This document shows positions 27,744 through 38,459 of a stretch of DNA of 64,000 nt, in pieces (position 1 is the stretch's first letter; every line of letters begins with the position of its first letter). Location of the stretch: positions 1 to 64,000 of the forward strand of contig WNDQ01000012.1 in the NCBI GenBank assembly GCA_009912175.1, in the 5' to 3' direction. Below the pieces are notes generated by a model. The model made no database searches and was not told the origin of the DNA. It saw only the letters and a list, made by a program, of their open reading frames with translations. The stretch is from Paracidovorax wautersii. GTDB lineage: Bacteria > Pseudomonadota > Gammaproteobacteria > Burkholderiales > Burkholderiaceae_C. The translations under genes were made by a program, and so were the position numbers.

Positions 27744-28736
27744 ATGCGCCTTTCCGTCCTGGCCACCCGCGCCACGTTCACTGACCTTGCCGACCGCCTG
27801 CGCACGCACTTCTAGCTGAGCGACAACCCGCACGACACCATCCTCAGCCCGGCCGAACTGGTCGCCCGGCTGCAGGGCAAGGCCGGCGTCATGTCCACTG
27901 GCAGCGAGCGCATCGATGCGGCGCTGCTCGATGCCTGCCCGCAGCTCAAGGCGGTGTGCAACGTTGGCGTGGGCTACAACAACATCGACGTGGCGGCCTG
28001 CACGGCGCGTGGTGTGGTCGTCACCAACACGCCGGACGTGCTGACCGAGACCACGGCCGACTTCGGCTTCGCGCTCATGATGGCCGCCGCGCGGCGCATC
28101 GCGGAGTCCGACCATTTTGTGCGGGCCGGCGACTGGACCAAGACCGGCATCCATGACCATTTCGTGGGCGCTGATATCCACGGTGCCACGCTGGGCATTC
28201 TGGGCATGGGACGCATCGGGCGCGGCATCGCCAGACGCGGCGCGCTGGGCTTTGGCATGCGGGTGATCTATCACAACCGCTCGCGCCTGCCGGCTGCGGC
28301 CGAGGCCGAATCCGGTGCGCAGTACGTCGACAAGGCAACGCTGCTGCGGCAGGCCGATCACCTCGTGCTGGTGCTGCCCTACACGCCCGAAGCGCACCAC
28401 AGCATCGGCGCGGCCGAGCTGGCGCTGATGAAGCGCAGCGCCACGCTCACCAACATCGCGCGCGGCGGCATCGTCGACGACGCGGCGCTGGCGCAGGCCT
28501 TGCGCGCGGGCACGATCGCGGCGGCGGGGCTGGACGTGTTCGAGGGCGAACCCCAAGTTCACCCGGACCTGCGCTCGGCACCCAACACCGTGTTGACGGC
28601 GCACATCGGCAGCGCCAGCGTGCGCACGCGCCGCGCCATGGCGGCGCTGGCCATCGACAACCTGATTGCCGCGCTGGGCCAGGGGCCGAACGCCGGCCGG
28701 CCGCTCACGCCGGTCAATCCGCAAGTCCTGGTCTGA
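27744..28736 (+). pseudogene. D-2-hydroxyacid dehydrogenase (GhrB-like) with an amber codon at position 24
   Basis: The frame starts M-R-L-S-V-L-A-T-R-A-T-F with a good ribosome site (CGGAGA), but TAG at 27813-27815 interrupts it after R-T-H-F. Homologues usually have glutamate at this position, so GAG to TAG is likely. Downstream everything is intact: N-V-G-V-G-Y-N-N-I-D, the Rossmann motif L-G-I-L-G-M-G-R-I-G, the catalytic R in N-I-A-R-G-G-I-V-D-D, the E in V-F-E-G-E-P and the H in T-A-H-I-G-S-A. Internal re-initiation (for example ATG at 27891) would lose the N-terminal catalytic strand. It would reduce a 2-oxo acid to a 2-hydroxy acid. Confidence 0.85.
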
Positions 28737-28745
28737 TCTGGCAGT

Positions 28746-29800
28746 TCAGACCACTTGGCCGAGCTGAAAGACGGGCAGGTACATCGCCACTACGATGCCG
28801 CCCACCAGCAGGCCCAGAACCACCACCAGCACGGGCTCGACCAGGCTGGCCAGGCCGGCGATGCGGCTGTCGACCTCGGCCTCGTGCCAGTCGGCGGCCT
28901 TGGCCAGCATGCGGTCGAGTGCGCCCGATTCCTCGCCCACGGCCGCCATCTGCAGGGCCATGGGCGAAAACAGGCGGGTGGCCGCCATGGCGTGGCTCAG
29001 GCTGCTGCCCGCGGCCACGTCCTGGCGGATGCGCAGCGTGGCCGCGTGGTAGCGGCCATTGCCGCAGGCGCTGCCCACGCAGGCCAGCGCTTCGACCAAC
29101 GGCACACCGGCGGCGAACAGCGTGGCCAGGGTGCGGGTCCAGCGGGTGACGGCGGACTGGCGCAGCAGCGCGCCGGCCAGCGGCAGCCGCAGCAGCAGGT
29201 GCTCCAGCGCGGCGCGCAGGCGCGGGCTGCGGCGCACCGCCTGCCAGGCCGCGATGGCGCTGGCGACCAGCAGCGCCAGCATCAGCCAGCCATGCGTGAC
29301 CAGCCAGGTGCTCAGTGCGATGACGGCCTGGGTGGGCACGGGCAGCTCGGCGCCAAAGGCGGCGAACAGGTCCTGAAAAGCGGGCACGACCACGGCCATG
29401 ATGACGGCGACCACCGCCAGCGCCACGGCCAGCACGGCGGCGGGGTACATCAGCGCCGCGCGCAGGCGCGACTTGAGGGCTTCGGTTTTTTCGAGATGGC
29501 TGGCCAGGCGGTCGAGCAGCGTGTCGAGCGTGCCGGCCAATTCGCCCGCGGCGACCACGTCGGCGTACAGCGCGTCGAAAGCCTGCGGGTGGCGGCGCAG
29601 CGCGGCCGACAGCGGCAGGCCGGCTTCCACGTCGGTGCGGATGGCGGCCAGCACGCGGGCCAGGCGCGCCACCGGGTGGTCGCGCGCGATGATGTCGAAG
29701 GCCTGCAGCATGGGCACGCCCGCCGCCGTCAAGGTGGCCAATTGGCGTGTGAAGACCGCGATGTCCCGGCCGCGCAAGCCACGCCACGAGCGGCCGGTGG
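28746..29800 (-). pseudogene. pilC: Type IV pilus assembly protein PilC, 5'-truncated
   Basis: PilC (GspF family) is the inner-membrane platform protein of type IV pili. The fragment carries D-I-A-V-F-T-R-Q-L-A-T-L, A-G-V-P-M-L-Q-A-F-D-I, G-E-L-A-G-T-L-D-T-L-L and the repeated second domain with R-W-T-R-T-L-A-T-L-F-A-A-G-V-P-L, ending Y-L-P-V-F-Q-L-G-Q-V-V as in full-length PilC. About the first 70 residues are missing: upstream of about 29766 the frame loses PilC character and runs into an MFS gene in another frame. It ends 9 bp from the dehydrogenase stop. In relatives pilC lies directly beside pilD. Left and right limits are approximate. Confidence 0.85.
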
Positions 29801-29834
29801 CGGCGCCGGCCGCGGGCCTGAGGCGCGGCGCCCG

Positions 29835-30676
29835 GCGGCCAGGGTGACCATGAGCGCCACGAGCGTGAGCACCAGCGCGCGCACCACGCCCCGGTCGGCC
29901 AGCCGCCCGCCCAGCAGGTTGCCCGCGGCCAGGCCCGCGCCAAAGAGCAGCAAGGTGATGGCGACAGCAGGGCCGCTCATGTGTGTGATCTGGGTGAGCA
30001 GCGGCTCCACATAGGTGTAGAGCGCAAATACGCCCGCGAAGCCGAACACGGTGATGCCCAGGCCCAGCCAGAGCGGCCCTTGGCGCAGCACGGCCAGTTC
30101 CTGGCGCAGCGCAACGACGGGCGGGCGTCCCTGGTCGCGCGGTACGAAGAGCGCCAGGATGGCCAAGGCCAGCAGGCCCACGCCCACCACGGCCGCGAAC
30201 GCCATGCGCCAGCCGAACCCCTGGCCGATCCAGGCCCCGGTCGGCACGCCCAGCAGCGTGGCCAGCGTCAGGCCCGAGAACATCAGCGCGATGGCCGAGG
30301 CACGCTTGTCGGCCGGCACCAGGCCCGTAGCCACCACGGCGCCCACGCCAAAGAAGGTGCCGTGCGTGAGCGAGGTCAGCACGCGCGCGGCCATCAGCCA
30401 GCCGTAGCTCGGGGCCAGTGCCGCCGCCGCGTTGCCGGCGATGAAGATCAGCATCAGCCCCATCAGCAGCCGCTTGCGCGGCCATTGGCGGGTGAGCAGC
30501 GTGAGCACGGGCGCGCCCACGGCCACGCCGACGGCGTAGCCCGAGATCAGCATGCCGGCGGTGGGAATGCTGATGCCCAGGTCCTCGCTGACCTGCGTGA
30601 GCAGGCCCATGATGACGAATTCGGTGGTGCCGATGCCGAAGGCGCCGGCTGCCAGCGCCAGGAGTGAGAGTGGCAT
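29835..30676 (-). pseudogene. MFS transporter (AraJ/DHA1-type), 3'-truncated
   Basis: The protein starts M-P-L-S-L-L-A-L-A-A-G-A-F-G-I-G-T-T-E-F-V-I-M-G, typical of DHA1-family drug or sugar efflux proteins. It has R-Q-W-P-R-K-R-L-L in the loop between helices 2 and 3 and about eight membrane helices. At about residue 275 (A-L-V-L-T-L-V-A-L-M-V-T) the family-like sequence ends at the junction with the pilC fragment; about 110 residues are missing. It is divergent from a LysR gene, the usual layout for a regulated efflux pair, so the promoter side is intact. Confidence 0.85.
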
Positions 30677-30691
30677 GAGGGTGTCCTTTTA

Positions 30692-30735
30692 GGAACGTGG
30701 TCAATGTCTTTCAAAGAGGGCGTTGAACACGTTCC
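30692..30735. promoter_or_regulatory. Inverted repeat in the MFS-LysR divergent promoter
   Basis: GGAACGTG (30692-30699) and CACGTTCC (30728-30735) form a perfect inverted repeat in the gap between the two divergent genes, just upstream of the MFS start. It is a plausible binding site for the adjacent LysR protein or another repressor. Not tested by alignment. Confidence 0.35.
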
Positions 30736-30842
30736 AAGGTTGAATTTGAACGAACCGGTACTGTGGCGCATCGCTCATTGCATGGCTAGATGGAATAATG
30801 GAAACAGATCAATGCCTGTCAGGCACAAATGAAAGCCCTGCC

Positions 30843-31802
30843 ATGAATCCATCCACGCCCGAGAGCCCGGTCGGGGACATCAACCGCGCCGCCGAGCTGG
30901 AAGTGCTGGTGCAGGTGGCCGAGCGCGGCGGCCTGTCGGCGGCGGCGCGCCACCTGGGGGTGTCGCCGTCGGCCATCAGCAAGGCGATGTCGCGGCTGGA
31001 GGCCCGGCTGGGCGTGCAATTGTTGATGCGCAGCACGCGGCGGGTGCAGCTCACGCCCGAGGGGCGGCTGTTCTACGAACGCGGCAAGCAGGTGCTGGCC
31101 GACCTCGATGAGCTCGAAGCCACGGTGGCCACACGCAGCGCGCCGCGCGGGCTGGTGCGCATCAGCGCCAGTACGTCGACGGGGCAGGAAATCCTGGTGC
31201 CGCTGGTGGCCCGGTTGCTGGCCGCGCATCCGGGCCTGAGCCTGGACCTGAATTTCACCGACCAAGTGGTCGACCTGGTCAAGGCCGGCATCGACATCGC
31301 CATCCGTTGGGGCCAGTTGCCCTCATCGGACATGGTGGCCCGGCGCCTGGATTGCACCCGCCAGCTCATCGTGGCCACGCCCGAGTACCTGGCGCGCCAC
31401 GGGCTGCCGCGCCACCCGGAGGAGCTGCAGCGCCACGTGCGCCTGGGCTGGAACTACCAGCGCGCGATTCCCGACTGGCCTTTTCTCGTGGCGGGGCGCC
31501 GCGTCATGGTCGGCATCGGGGAGGTCATCCGCGTCAACGACGGCGACGCCATGCGGCAGTTGGCGCTGCACGGCGCGGGCCTGGCCCGCCTGTCGCTGTA
31601 CCACGCCTGGCAGGACCTGGCGGCGGGGCGTCTGGTGGCCGTGCTGGAGGACTTCAACACGGGCGATCTGGAGCCCATCCATGCGATCTACGTGGGCAAG
31701 CCCGACCGACTGCCGCCGCGCACGCGGGCGGTGCTGGATTTTCTGCAGGCCCATGTGGACCTGCGGCATGCCGAAAAATTGCCCGCGGCTTGGCGGGCTT
31801 GA
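30843..31802 (+). CDS. LysR-family transcriptional regulator
   Basis: A 319-residue LysR protein with helix-turn-helix G-L-S-A-A-A-R-H-L-G-V-S-P-S-A-I-S-K-A near residue 30. The coinducer domain contains R-I-S-A-S-T-S-T-G and the D-I-A-I-R-W-G motif seen in the PgrR/DmlR-like group. It faces away from the MFS gene, which it probably regulated before that gene was truncated. An in-frame ATG at 30798 would add 15 residues; M-N-P-S-T-P is preferred. Its stop codon is followed within 7 bp by the 113-bp tandem array. Confidence 0.92.
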   Translation: MNPSTPESPVGDINRAAELEVLVQVAERGGLSAAARHLGVSPSAISKAMSRLEARLGVQLLMRSTRRVQLTPEGRLFYERGKQVLADLDELEATVATRSAPRGLVRISASTSTGQEILVPLVARLLAAHPGLSLDLNFTDQVVDLVKAGIDIAIRWGQLPSSDMVARRLDCTRQLIVATPEYLARHGLPRHPEELQRHVRLGWNYQRAIPDWPFLVAGRRVMVGIGEVIRVNDGDAMRQLALHGAGLARLSLYHAWQDLAAGRLVAVLEDFNTGDLEPIHAIYVGKPDRLPPRTRAVLDFLQAHVDLRHAEKLPAAWRA

Positions 31803-31808
31803 AGGGGG

Positions 31809-32373
31809 TTACAGGCCGGCTGCTGCGCGCGGTGCCTGGGTCTTGTGGTCTGCGTTCACGGCCGCTGCGCGGCCATGAACTCCGCCCCAAAGCCCTGGAT
31901 TCGCTGGCGCGAACGCCGGACTTACAGTCCGGCCGCTGCGCGTGGTGTCTGGGCCTTGTGGTCTACGTTCACGACCGCTGCGCGGCCATGAACTCCGCCC
32001 CAAAGCCCTGGATTCGCTGGCGCGAACGCCGGACTTACAGTCCGGCCGCTGCGCGTGGTGTCTGGGCCTTGTGGTCTACGTTCACGACCGCTGCGCGGCC
32101 ATGAACTCCGCCCCAAAGCCCTGGATTCGCTGGCGCGAACGCCGGACTTACAGTCCGGCCGCTGCGCGTGGTGTCTGGGCCTTGTGGTCTACGTTCACGA
32201 CCGCTGCGCGGCCATGAACTCCGCCCCAAAGCCCTGGATTCGCTGGCGCGAACGCCGGACTTACAGTCCGGCCGCTGCGCGTGGTGTCTGGGCCTTGTGG
32301 TCTACGTTCACGACCGCTGCGCGGCCATGAACTCCGCCCCAAAGCCCTGGATTCGCTGGCGCGAACGCCGGAC
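31809..32373. repeat. Five 113-bp direct tandem repeats between LysR and metK
   Basis: The phase marker TTACAG occurs at 31809, 31922, 32035, 32148 and 32261, then 32374. Units 2-5 are identical; unit 1 differs at about eight positions, all in its first half. The array fills the gap between the convergent lysR and metK genes exactly. On the minus strand each unit carries a diverged copy of the metK 3' end (K-A-Q-x-x-R-A-A-A-G-L then TAA), and each contains the palindrome CGGACTGTAAGTCCG around the stop codon. Frames inside it are spurious. Confidence 0.95.
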
Positions 32374-33555
<1,182 letters not shown>

Positions 33556-33687
33556 TGAATAAACTCCTAGTCTTTTGAGGCCCTGCGTTGGCCCAGGCTG
33601 ACGGGAGCTTGAGGCGAACGCTTTAGCGGAGGTGGTTTAACGTCGCCCCGCAAGTTGCTCTGTTAACTCGGCGACCGGGCCATTCTA
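33556..33687 (-). promoter_or_regulatory. metK promoter and structured leader
   Basis: A TAGAAT -10 lies on the minus strand at 33682-33687, giving a leader of about 120 nt. It contains short complementary pairs such as GCTAAAGC and GGCC-N7-GGCC, and ends in a ribosome site (AGGAG) before the ATG. No known SAM riboswitch class is recognisable by eye. A cis-regulatory RNA is possible but unproven. Confidence 0.35.
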
Positions 33688-33725
33688 GCGCCGTTGCGTT
33701 TTTCCTCACCCATCGCATTTCGTTC

Positions 33726-34571
33726 ATGAACACTCTTTTTGCCGTGCTCTCGCGCCTGCCGCTGTTCCTGCTTCATGGCTTGGGCTGGCTGTGCGGCTGG
33801 ATCACGCTGGCGGCGTCGCCCGCCTACCGCCGCCAGTTTGTCGCCAACGCGCGCCAGGCGGGCTACGGCTTTTGGCAGGTGGTGGGCGCCGTGGGCCATT
33901 CGGGCCGCCTGCTGCTGGAGCTGCCCCGGCTGTGGCGCGGCCGGCCGGTGCCGGTGTGCTGGCAGGGCGCCGAGCTGATCGAGCAGGCCCAGCGCGAGGC
34001 AGCCGGCATTCTGTTCCTCACGCCCCACATGGGCTGCTTCGAGATCACGGCGCAGGCTTACGGGCGGCGCTACGCGGCCAGCCACGGGCCGATCACCGTG
34101 CTCTACCGCCCCTCGCGCAAGCAGTGGCTGCGTGATCTGGTCGACAACGCGCGCCAGCGCCCGGGCGAGCTCGAAGCGGTGCCGACCACGCTGGCGGGCG
34201 TCAAGCTGCTGATCAAGGCGCTGAAGAAGGGCGAGGCCGTGGGCCTGCTGCCCGACCAGGTGCCGCCCCAGGGCATGGGCGTGTGGCAGCCATTCTTTGG
34301 CCGCTCGGCCTACACCATGACGCTGTCGGCGCGCCTGGCCCAGGTGGCGGGCACGCGTGTGCTGCTGGCCTGGGGCGAGCGGCTGTCGTGGGGGCGCGGG
34401 TTCTGCGTGCACGTGCGCGCGCTGGAAGACGTGCTGGATGGCCAGCCGCTGGACGCCGACATCGAGGTCGCGGCCGGCCAGATCAACCGCGCCATGGAGG
34501 CGCTGATCCGCCAGCAGCCCGGGCAGTACCTCTGGGGCTACGCGCGCTACAAGCAGCCGCGCCAGCTGTGA
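33726..34571 (+). CDS. LpxL/HtrB-type lipid A acyltransferase
   Basis: A 281-residue inner-membrane acyltransferase of the lysophospholipid/late lipid A group. The N-terminus is hydrophobic. The catalytic H-x4-E site is T-P-H-M-G-C-F-E near residue 102. P-D-Q-V-P, which holds the acyl-ACP pocket, lies near 180, and the C-terminal Y-L-W-G-Y-A-R-Y-K is typical. It transfers an acyl chain to a lipid A precursor. A paralogue follows 94 bp later, and such pairs next to metK are common in Comamonadaceae. Confidence 0.92.
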   Translation: MNTLFAVLSRLPLFLLHGLGWLCGWITLAASPAYRRQFVANARQAGYGFWQVVGAVGHSGRLLLELPRLWRGRPVPVCWQGAELIEQAQREAAGILFLTPHMGCFEITAQAYGRRYAASHGPITVLYRPSRKQWLRDLVDNARQRPGELEAVPTTLAGVKLLIKALKKGEAVGLLPDQVPPQGMGVWQPFFGRSAYTMTLSARLAQVAGTRVLLAWGERLSWGRGFCVHVRALEDVLDGQPLDADIEVAAGQINRAMEALIRQQPGQYLWGYARYKQPRQL

Positions 34572-34665
34572 GCCGGTGTGTGAGCCGGTGCGTTTGCGCT
34601 GCGCTATCAACGACAATAGCGCGGCTCCACCGCCCCACCTTCCTCTTTCCCGAGTCTTTTGCGGC

Positions 34666-35532
34666 ATGACCACTCGACTGCTGATCGTCTTTCTTCGCGC
34701 CCTGGGCCTGCTGCCGTTGTCGTGGGTGCGCGGCTTTGGCTGGCTGGTCGGCCGTGTGCTGTTCCTGTTCCTGGTCAAGCGCCGGCACATCGCGCGTACC
34801 AACCTCAAGTTGTGTTTCCCGGAGAAAAGCGAGGCTGAACGCGAGGCGATCGCCAAGGACGTGTTCGTCAATTTCTGCCAGTCCTCGCTCGACCGGGGCT
34901 GGCTGTGGCATGCCTCGCCGCGCACGCTGGAAAAGCGCCTGAAGTTCTCGGGCGACGTCGACGCGCTGCGCGGCGATACCCCGACCATCGCGTTCTGCCC
35001 GCATTTCTTCGGGCTGGATGCCGGCGCGGTGGCGCTGTCGCTGTGGATTCCGCGCGACTACATCACCATCTATTCACGCCAGCTCGACGGCGTGGCCGAC
35101 GAGTGGATCAAGGCCGGCCGCCTGCGTTTTGGCAGCGTCAAGCTGCTGGCGCGCGACGAGGGCGTCAAACCCATCGTGAGCCTGCTGCGCAAGGGCGGCT
35201 TCCTGTACCTGCTGCCCGACATGGACTTCGGCCGCAGCGAGTCGTTGTTCGTGCCTTTCTTTGGCGTACCCACGGCGACTGTGCCGTCGCTCTCGCGCTT
35301 TTCCCGGCTGGGCCGGGCGCAGGTGATCTCGCTGATCGCGCGGCTCACGCCCACGGGCTACGACATTCACATCTCGCCGGTCTGGCCCGACTTCCCCACT
35401 GACGACGCCGAGGCCGACACCGCGCGCATGAACCAGGCGCTGGAGGCCGAGATTCGCCAGTCGCCCTCGCAGTATTACTGGGTGCACAAACGTTTCAAGA
35501 CGCGGCCCGAGGGCGACGCGGGCTTCTACTGA
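34666..35532 (+). CDS. LpxL/HtrB-type lipid A acyltransferase (second copy)
   Basis: A 288-residue paralogue of the preceding gene. It has an N-terminal membrane helix, R-T-N-L-K-L-C-F-P-E typical of LpxL/LpxM, the catalytic H-x4-D in C-P-H-F-F-G-L-D near residue 110, L-P-D-M-D-F-G, and the C-terminal Y-Y-W-V-H-K-R-F-K-T-R-P. The ATG at 34666 is preferred over a TTG/ATG upstream extension without family similarity. The spacing of 94 bp includes a possible -10 (GACAAT) so it may have its own promoter. It ends before a strong terminator. Confidence 0.94.
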   Translation: MTTRLLIVFLRALGLLPLSWVRGFGWLVGRVLFLFLVKRRHIARTNLKLCFPEKSEAEREAIAKDVFVNFCQSSLDRGWLWHASPRTLEKRLKFSGDVDALRGDTPTIAFCPHFFGLDAGAVALSLWIPRDYITIYSRQLDGVADEWIKAGRLRFGSVKLLARDEGVKPIVSLLRKGGFLYLLPDMDFGRSESLFVPFFGVPTATVPSLSRFSRLGRAQVISLIARLTPTGYDIHISPVWPDFPTDDAEADTARMNQALEAEIRQSPSQYYWVHKRFKTRPEGDAGFY

Positions 35533-35560
35533 AAAGGGAAGAAGCCGGGCCAGAAAGACA

Positions 35561-35590
35561 AAAGCCGCTGCGGTGCAGCGGCTTTTTTTG
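35561..35590. terminator. Bidirectional intrinsic terminator between lpxL-like and engB
   Basis: GCCGCTGC (35564-35571) pairs with GCAGCGGC (35575-35582) with a 3-nt loop, an A-run on one side and seven T on the other. It serves both converging genes. Confidence 0.9.
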
Positions 35591-35601
35591 CGGGGTTGGG
35601 C

Positions 35602-36504
35602 TTAATTGCCCGCGCTGCCGGAGTCGCCGCAGCCGCCCGAGTCGCTTGAGTCACTGGCGCTGCCGCCCGAATCGCCCGGGCTGCATGCATCCGCATCGCC
35701 CGCGGCCGGCGCAGCGGCTGCGCCGTCGGGCGCGGGGGCCAGCCCGTTGGCGGCGTCAACGGGCGGGAGCGGCGCAACGGCGGGCCGCTCGGCATGCCAT
35801 TGGTCCACCCATTGGCGCAGCAGCAGCGCGGCGTCGTCCACGCCCTGTTTTTTCATGGCCGAGAACAGCTTGGCCTCGCCGCCGCCCGCCTGCAGGCGGG
35901 CGATCGACAGGGCTTTGGTGGCCTCGGTGCGTGTGAGCTTGTCGCTCTTGGTCAGCAGGATCAAAAACTTCAGGCCCTTTTCGACGCGCGGGCGGATGGC
36001 TTCGAGCAGCAGCTCGTCCAGCTCGGTCAGGCCCAGGCGCGGATCGCACATCAGCACCACGCCCATCAGGTTCTCGCGCGTCATGAGGTAGTTGGCCATC
36101 ACGCGCTGCCAGCGGATCTTGGCGTCCTTGGGCACGGCCGCGTAGCCGTAGCCGGGCAAGTCGGCCAGCACGGCGTCGGTCGTGCCTTGTTTGCCCAGCG
36201 AGAACAGGTTGATGTGCTGGGTGCGGCCCGGCTTCTTGGAGGCGAAGGCCAGCCGGGTCTGCTGCGTGAGGGTGTTGATGGCGGTCGACTTGCCCGCGTT
36301 GGAGCGGCCGACGAAGGCGATCTCCGGGTGGGCGTGCGGCGGCAGCCACTCCAGTTGCGGGGCGGTGGTCAGGAAGCGCGCGGTGTGCATCCAGCCCAGG
36401 GCGGCGACCTTCTCGGGGTGGTGTTCGGCCTTGGCGTAGGGGTGCGGCTTGCCGTGGCTGCTGCCCGCCTGCGCGGCGGACGGGGAAGTCTTCTTGAGAG
36501 TCAT
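35602..36504 (-). CDS. engB: Ribosome biogenesis GTPase EngB (YihA/YsxC) with a low-complexity tail
   Basis: EngB is an essential small GTPase needed for assembly of the large ribosomal subunit. The core has G1 G-R-S-N-A-G-K-S-T (about 66-74), T-R-T/G-R-T-Q-H switch I region, G3 D-L-P-G-Y-G, G4 T-K-S-D and the G5-like S-A-M-K-K. Typical EngB is about 200-220 residues; this one is 300. An N-terminal extension of about 40 residues and a C-terminal tail of about 75 residues rich in A, P, G, S, D and C account for the excess. The tail ends in S-D-S-S-D-S-G-G-C-G-D-S-G. Confidence 0.94.
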   Translation of the reverse strand: MTLKKTSPSAAQAGSSHGKPHPYAKAEHHPEKVAALGWMHTARFLTTAPQLEWLPPHAHPEIAFVGRSNAGKSTAINTLTQQTRLAFASKKPGRTQHINLFSLGKQGTTDAVLADLPGYGYAAVPKDAKIRWQRVMANYLMTRENLMGVVLMCDPRLGLTELDELLLEAIRPRVEKGLKFLILLTKSDKLTRTEATKALSIARLQAGGGEAKLFSAMKKQGVDDAALLLRQWVDQWHAERPAVAPLPPVDAANGLAPAPDGAAAAPAAGDADACSPGDSGGSASDSSDSGGCGDSGSAGN

Positions 36505-36568
36505 GGATGCCTTGTGTGAGCGCGTATTTTAAAGAGATGAGCCCGCGCACGGCCGCCGACGCCCATCG

Positions 36569-36641
36569 GCCGCCCCAAGACAAAAAACATCCCCGTGGGG
36601 GATCGGGTCATCGCGCAGCGATGGGCCGGGGGGCTTTTTTT
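36569..36641 (+). repeat. 75-bp terminator-like repeat, copy A
   Basis: GCCGCCCC and an A-rich loop (AAGACAAAAAAC) are followed by hairpin ATCCCC-GTGG-GGGAT, then hairpin CATCGC-GCA-GCGATG, and close with GGGGGGC and a T-run. Copy B at 57189-57265 shares the layout, and the base pair A-T at the first hairpin's end is G-C there. Copy A sits in the gap between the divergent genes engB and msrP, where a terminator of a long upstream transcript is not expected; a small RNA is one explanation. Confidence 0.7.
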
Positions 36642-36715
36642 GCGTCTGTTGCAGAATTTCGCAGCGTCTGGCCGCTCCAACCGGGCAGACTCACGCCACC
36701 CACCAGGAGCTCGCC

Positions 36716-37650
<935 letters not shown>

Positions 37651-37652
37651 AC

Positions 37653-38312
37653 ATGAACGCACCGCTGCCTTCTCCCCGCCGCGCGGCCAGCAAGACGCCC
37701 GCGGGCTGGCGTGCGGCGCTGCTGCATCCCGCCGCCAAGCCCGTGGCCTTCCTGCTCGGGCTGTGGCCTTTCCTGGCGCTGCTGTATGGGGCCACGTCCG
37801 ATACGCTGGGCGCCAATCCGGCCGAGGCGCTGATCCGCTCGGCGGGTGACTGGACGCTGCGTTTCCTGTGCATAGGCCTCGCCATCACGCCGCTGCGGGT
37901 GTGGACACGCACGCCGGCGCTGGCGCGGTTCCGGCGCATGGCGGGGCTGTTCGCCTTCTTCTACGCGGTCGTGCACCTGCTGTGCTACGCGTGGCTGGAC
38001 GCGGGTTTCGACGTCGCCTTCATCGCGGGCGACATCGCGCAGCGGCCGTTCATCCTGGTCGGTTTCCTGGCCGTGCTGGGTTTGCTGCCGCTGGCGGCCA
38101 CGTCCTTCAACCGCGCGGTGCGCTGGCTGGGCGGGCGCCGCTGGCAGCGCCTGCACCGGCTGGTCTACGGCATCGTGCTGCTGGGCCTGCTGCACTTTTT
38201 CTGGATGCGCGGCGGCAAGAACGACTTTGCCGAGGTGGCCATCTACGGCGCCATCATCGCCGTGCTGCTGGGCTGGCGGGTGGTCCGGGCCTGGCGTGCG
38301 GCACCTGGCTGA
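37653..38312 (+). CDS. msrQ: Heme-binding subunit MsrQ (YedZ)
   Basis: MsrQ is the inner-membrane cytochrome b subunit that passes electrons to MsrP. The 219-residue protein has about six helices, with A-V-V-H-L-L-C-Y-A (heme histidine), R-W-L-G-G-R-R-W-Q-R-L-H-R-L-V-Y and L-H-F-F-W-M-R-G-G-K at the later heme ligands. The ATG lies 2 bp after the msrP stop, the normal msrPQ arrangement. It is intact although its partner msrP carries two lesions, so it is probably orphaned or under decay itself. Confidence 0.93.
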   Translation: MNAPLPSPRRAASKTPAGWRAALLHPAAKPVAFLLGLWPFLALLYGATSDTLGANPAEALIRSAGDWTLRFLCIGLAITPLRVWTRTPALARFRRMAGLFAFFYAVVHLLCYAWLDAGFDVAFIAGDIAQRPFILVGFLAVLGLLPLAATSFNRAVRWLGGRRWQRLHRLVYGIVLLGLLHFFWMRGGKNDFAEVAIYGAIIAVLLGWRVVRAWRAAPG

Positions 38313-38459
38313 TCCCCGCCGTGGTTGTCCCCGCCCGCATGGGACAGCCTTGTGGATAAGTTGGGGCAAGCCGCGTATGGGGTCTGCAAGTCGTTGATTG
38401 ACCTGGAATTTGTTTGCGCTGCCTGAAAAACAGGCAGGAAGAGCAGCCGCCGGCCGTCT

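Noticed and set aside
31809-32373. CRISPR array
   Set aside because: Units are contiguous 113-bp repeats without unique spacers and no cas genes are near.
33556-33687. SAH riboswitch upstream of metK
   Set aside because: The known SAH motif belongs to ahcY leaders, and its conserved core could not be matched here by eye.
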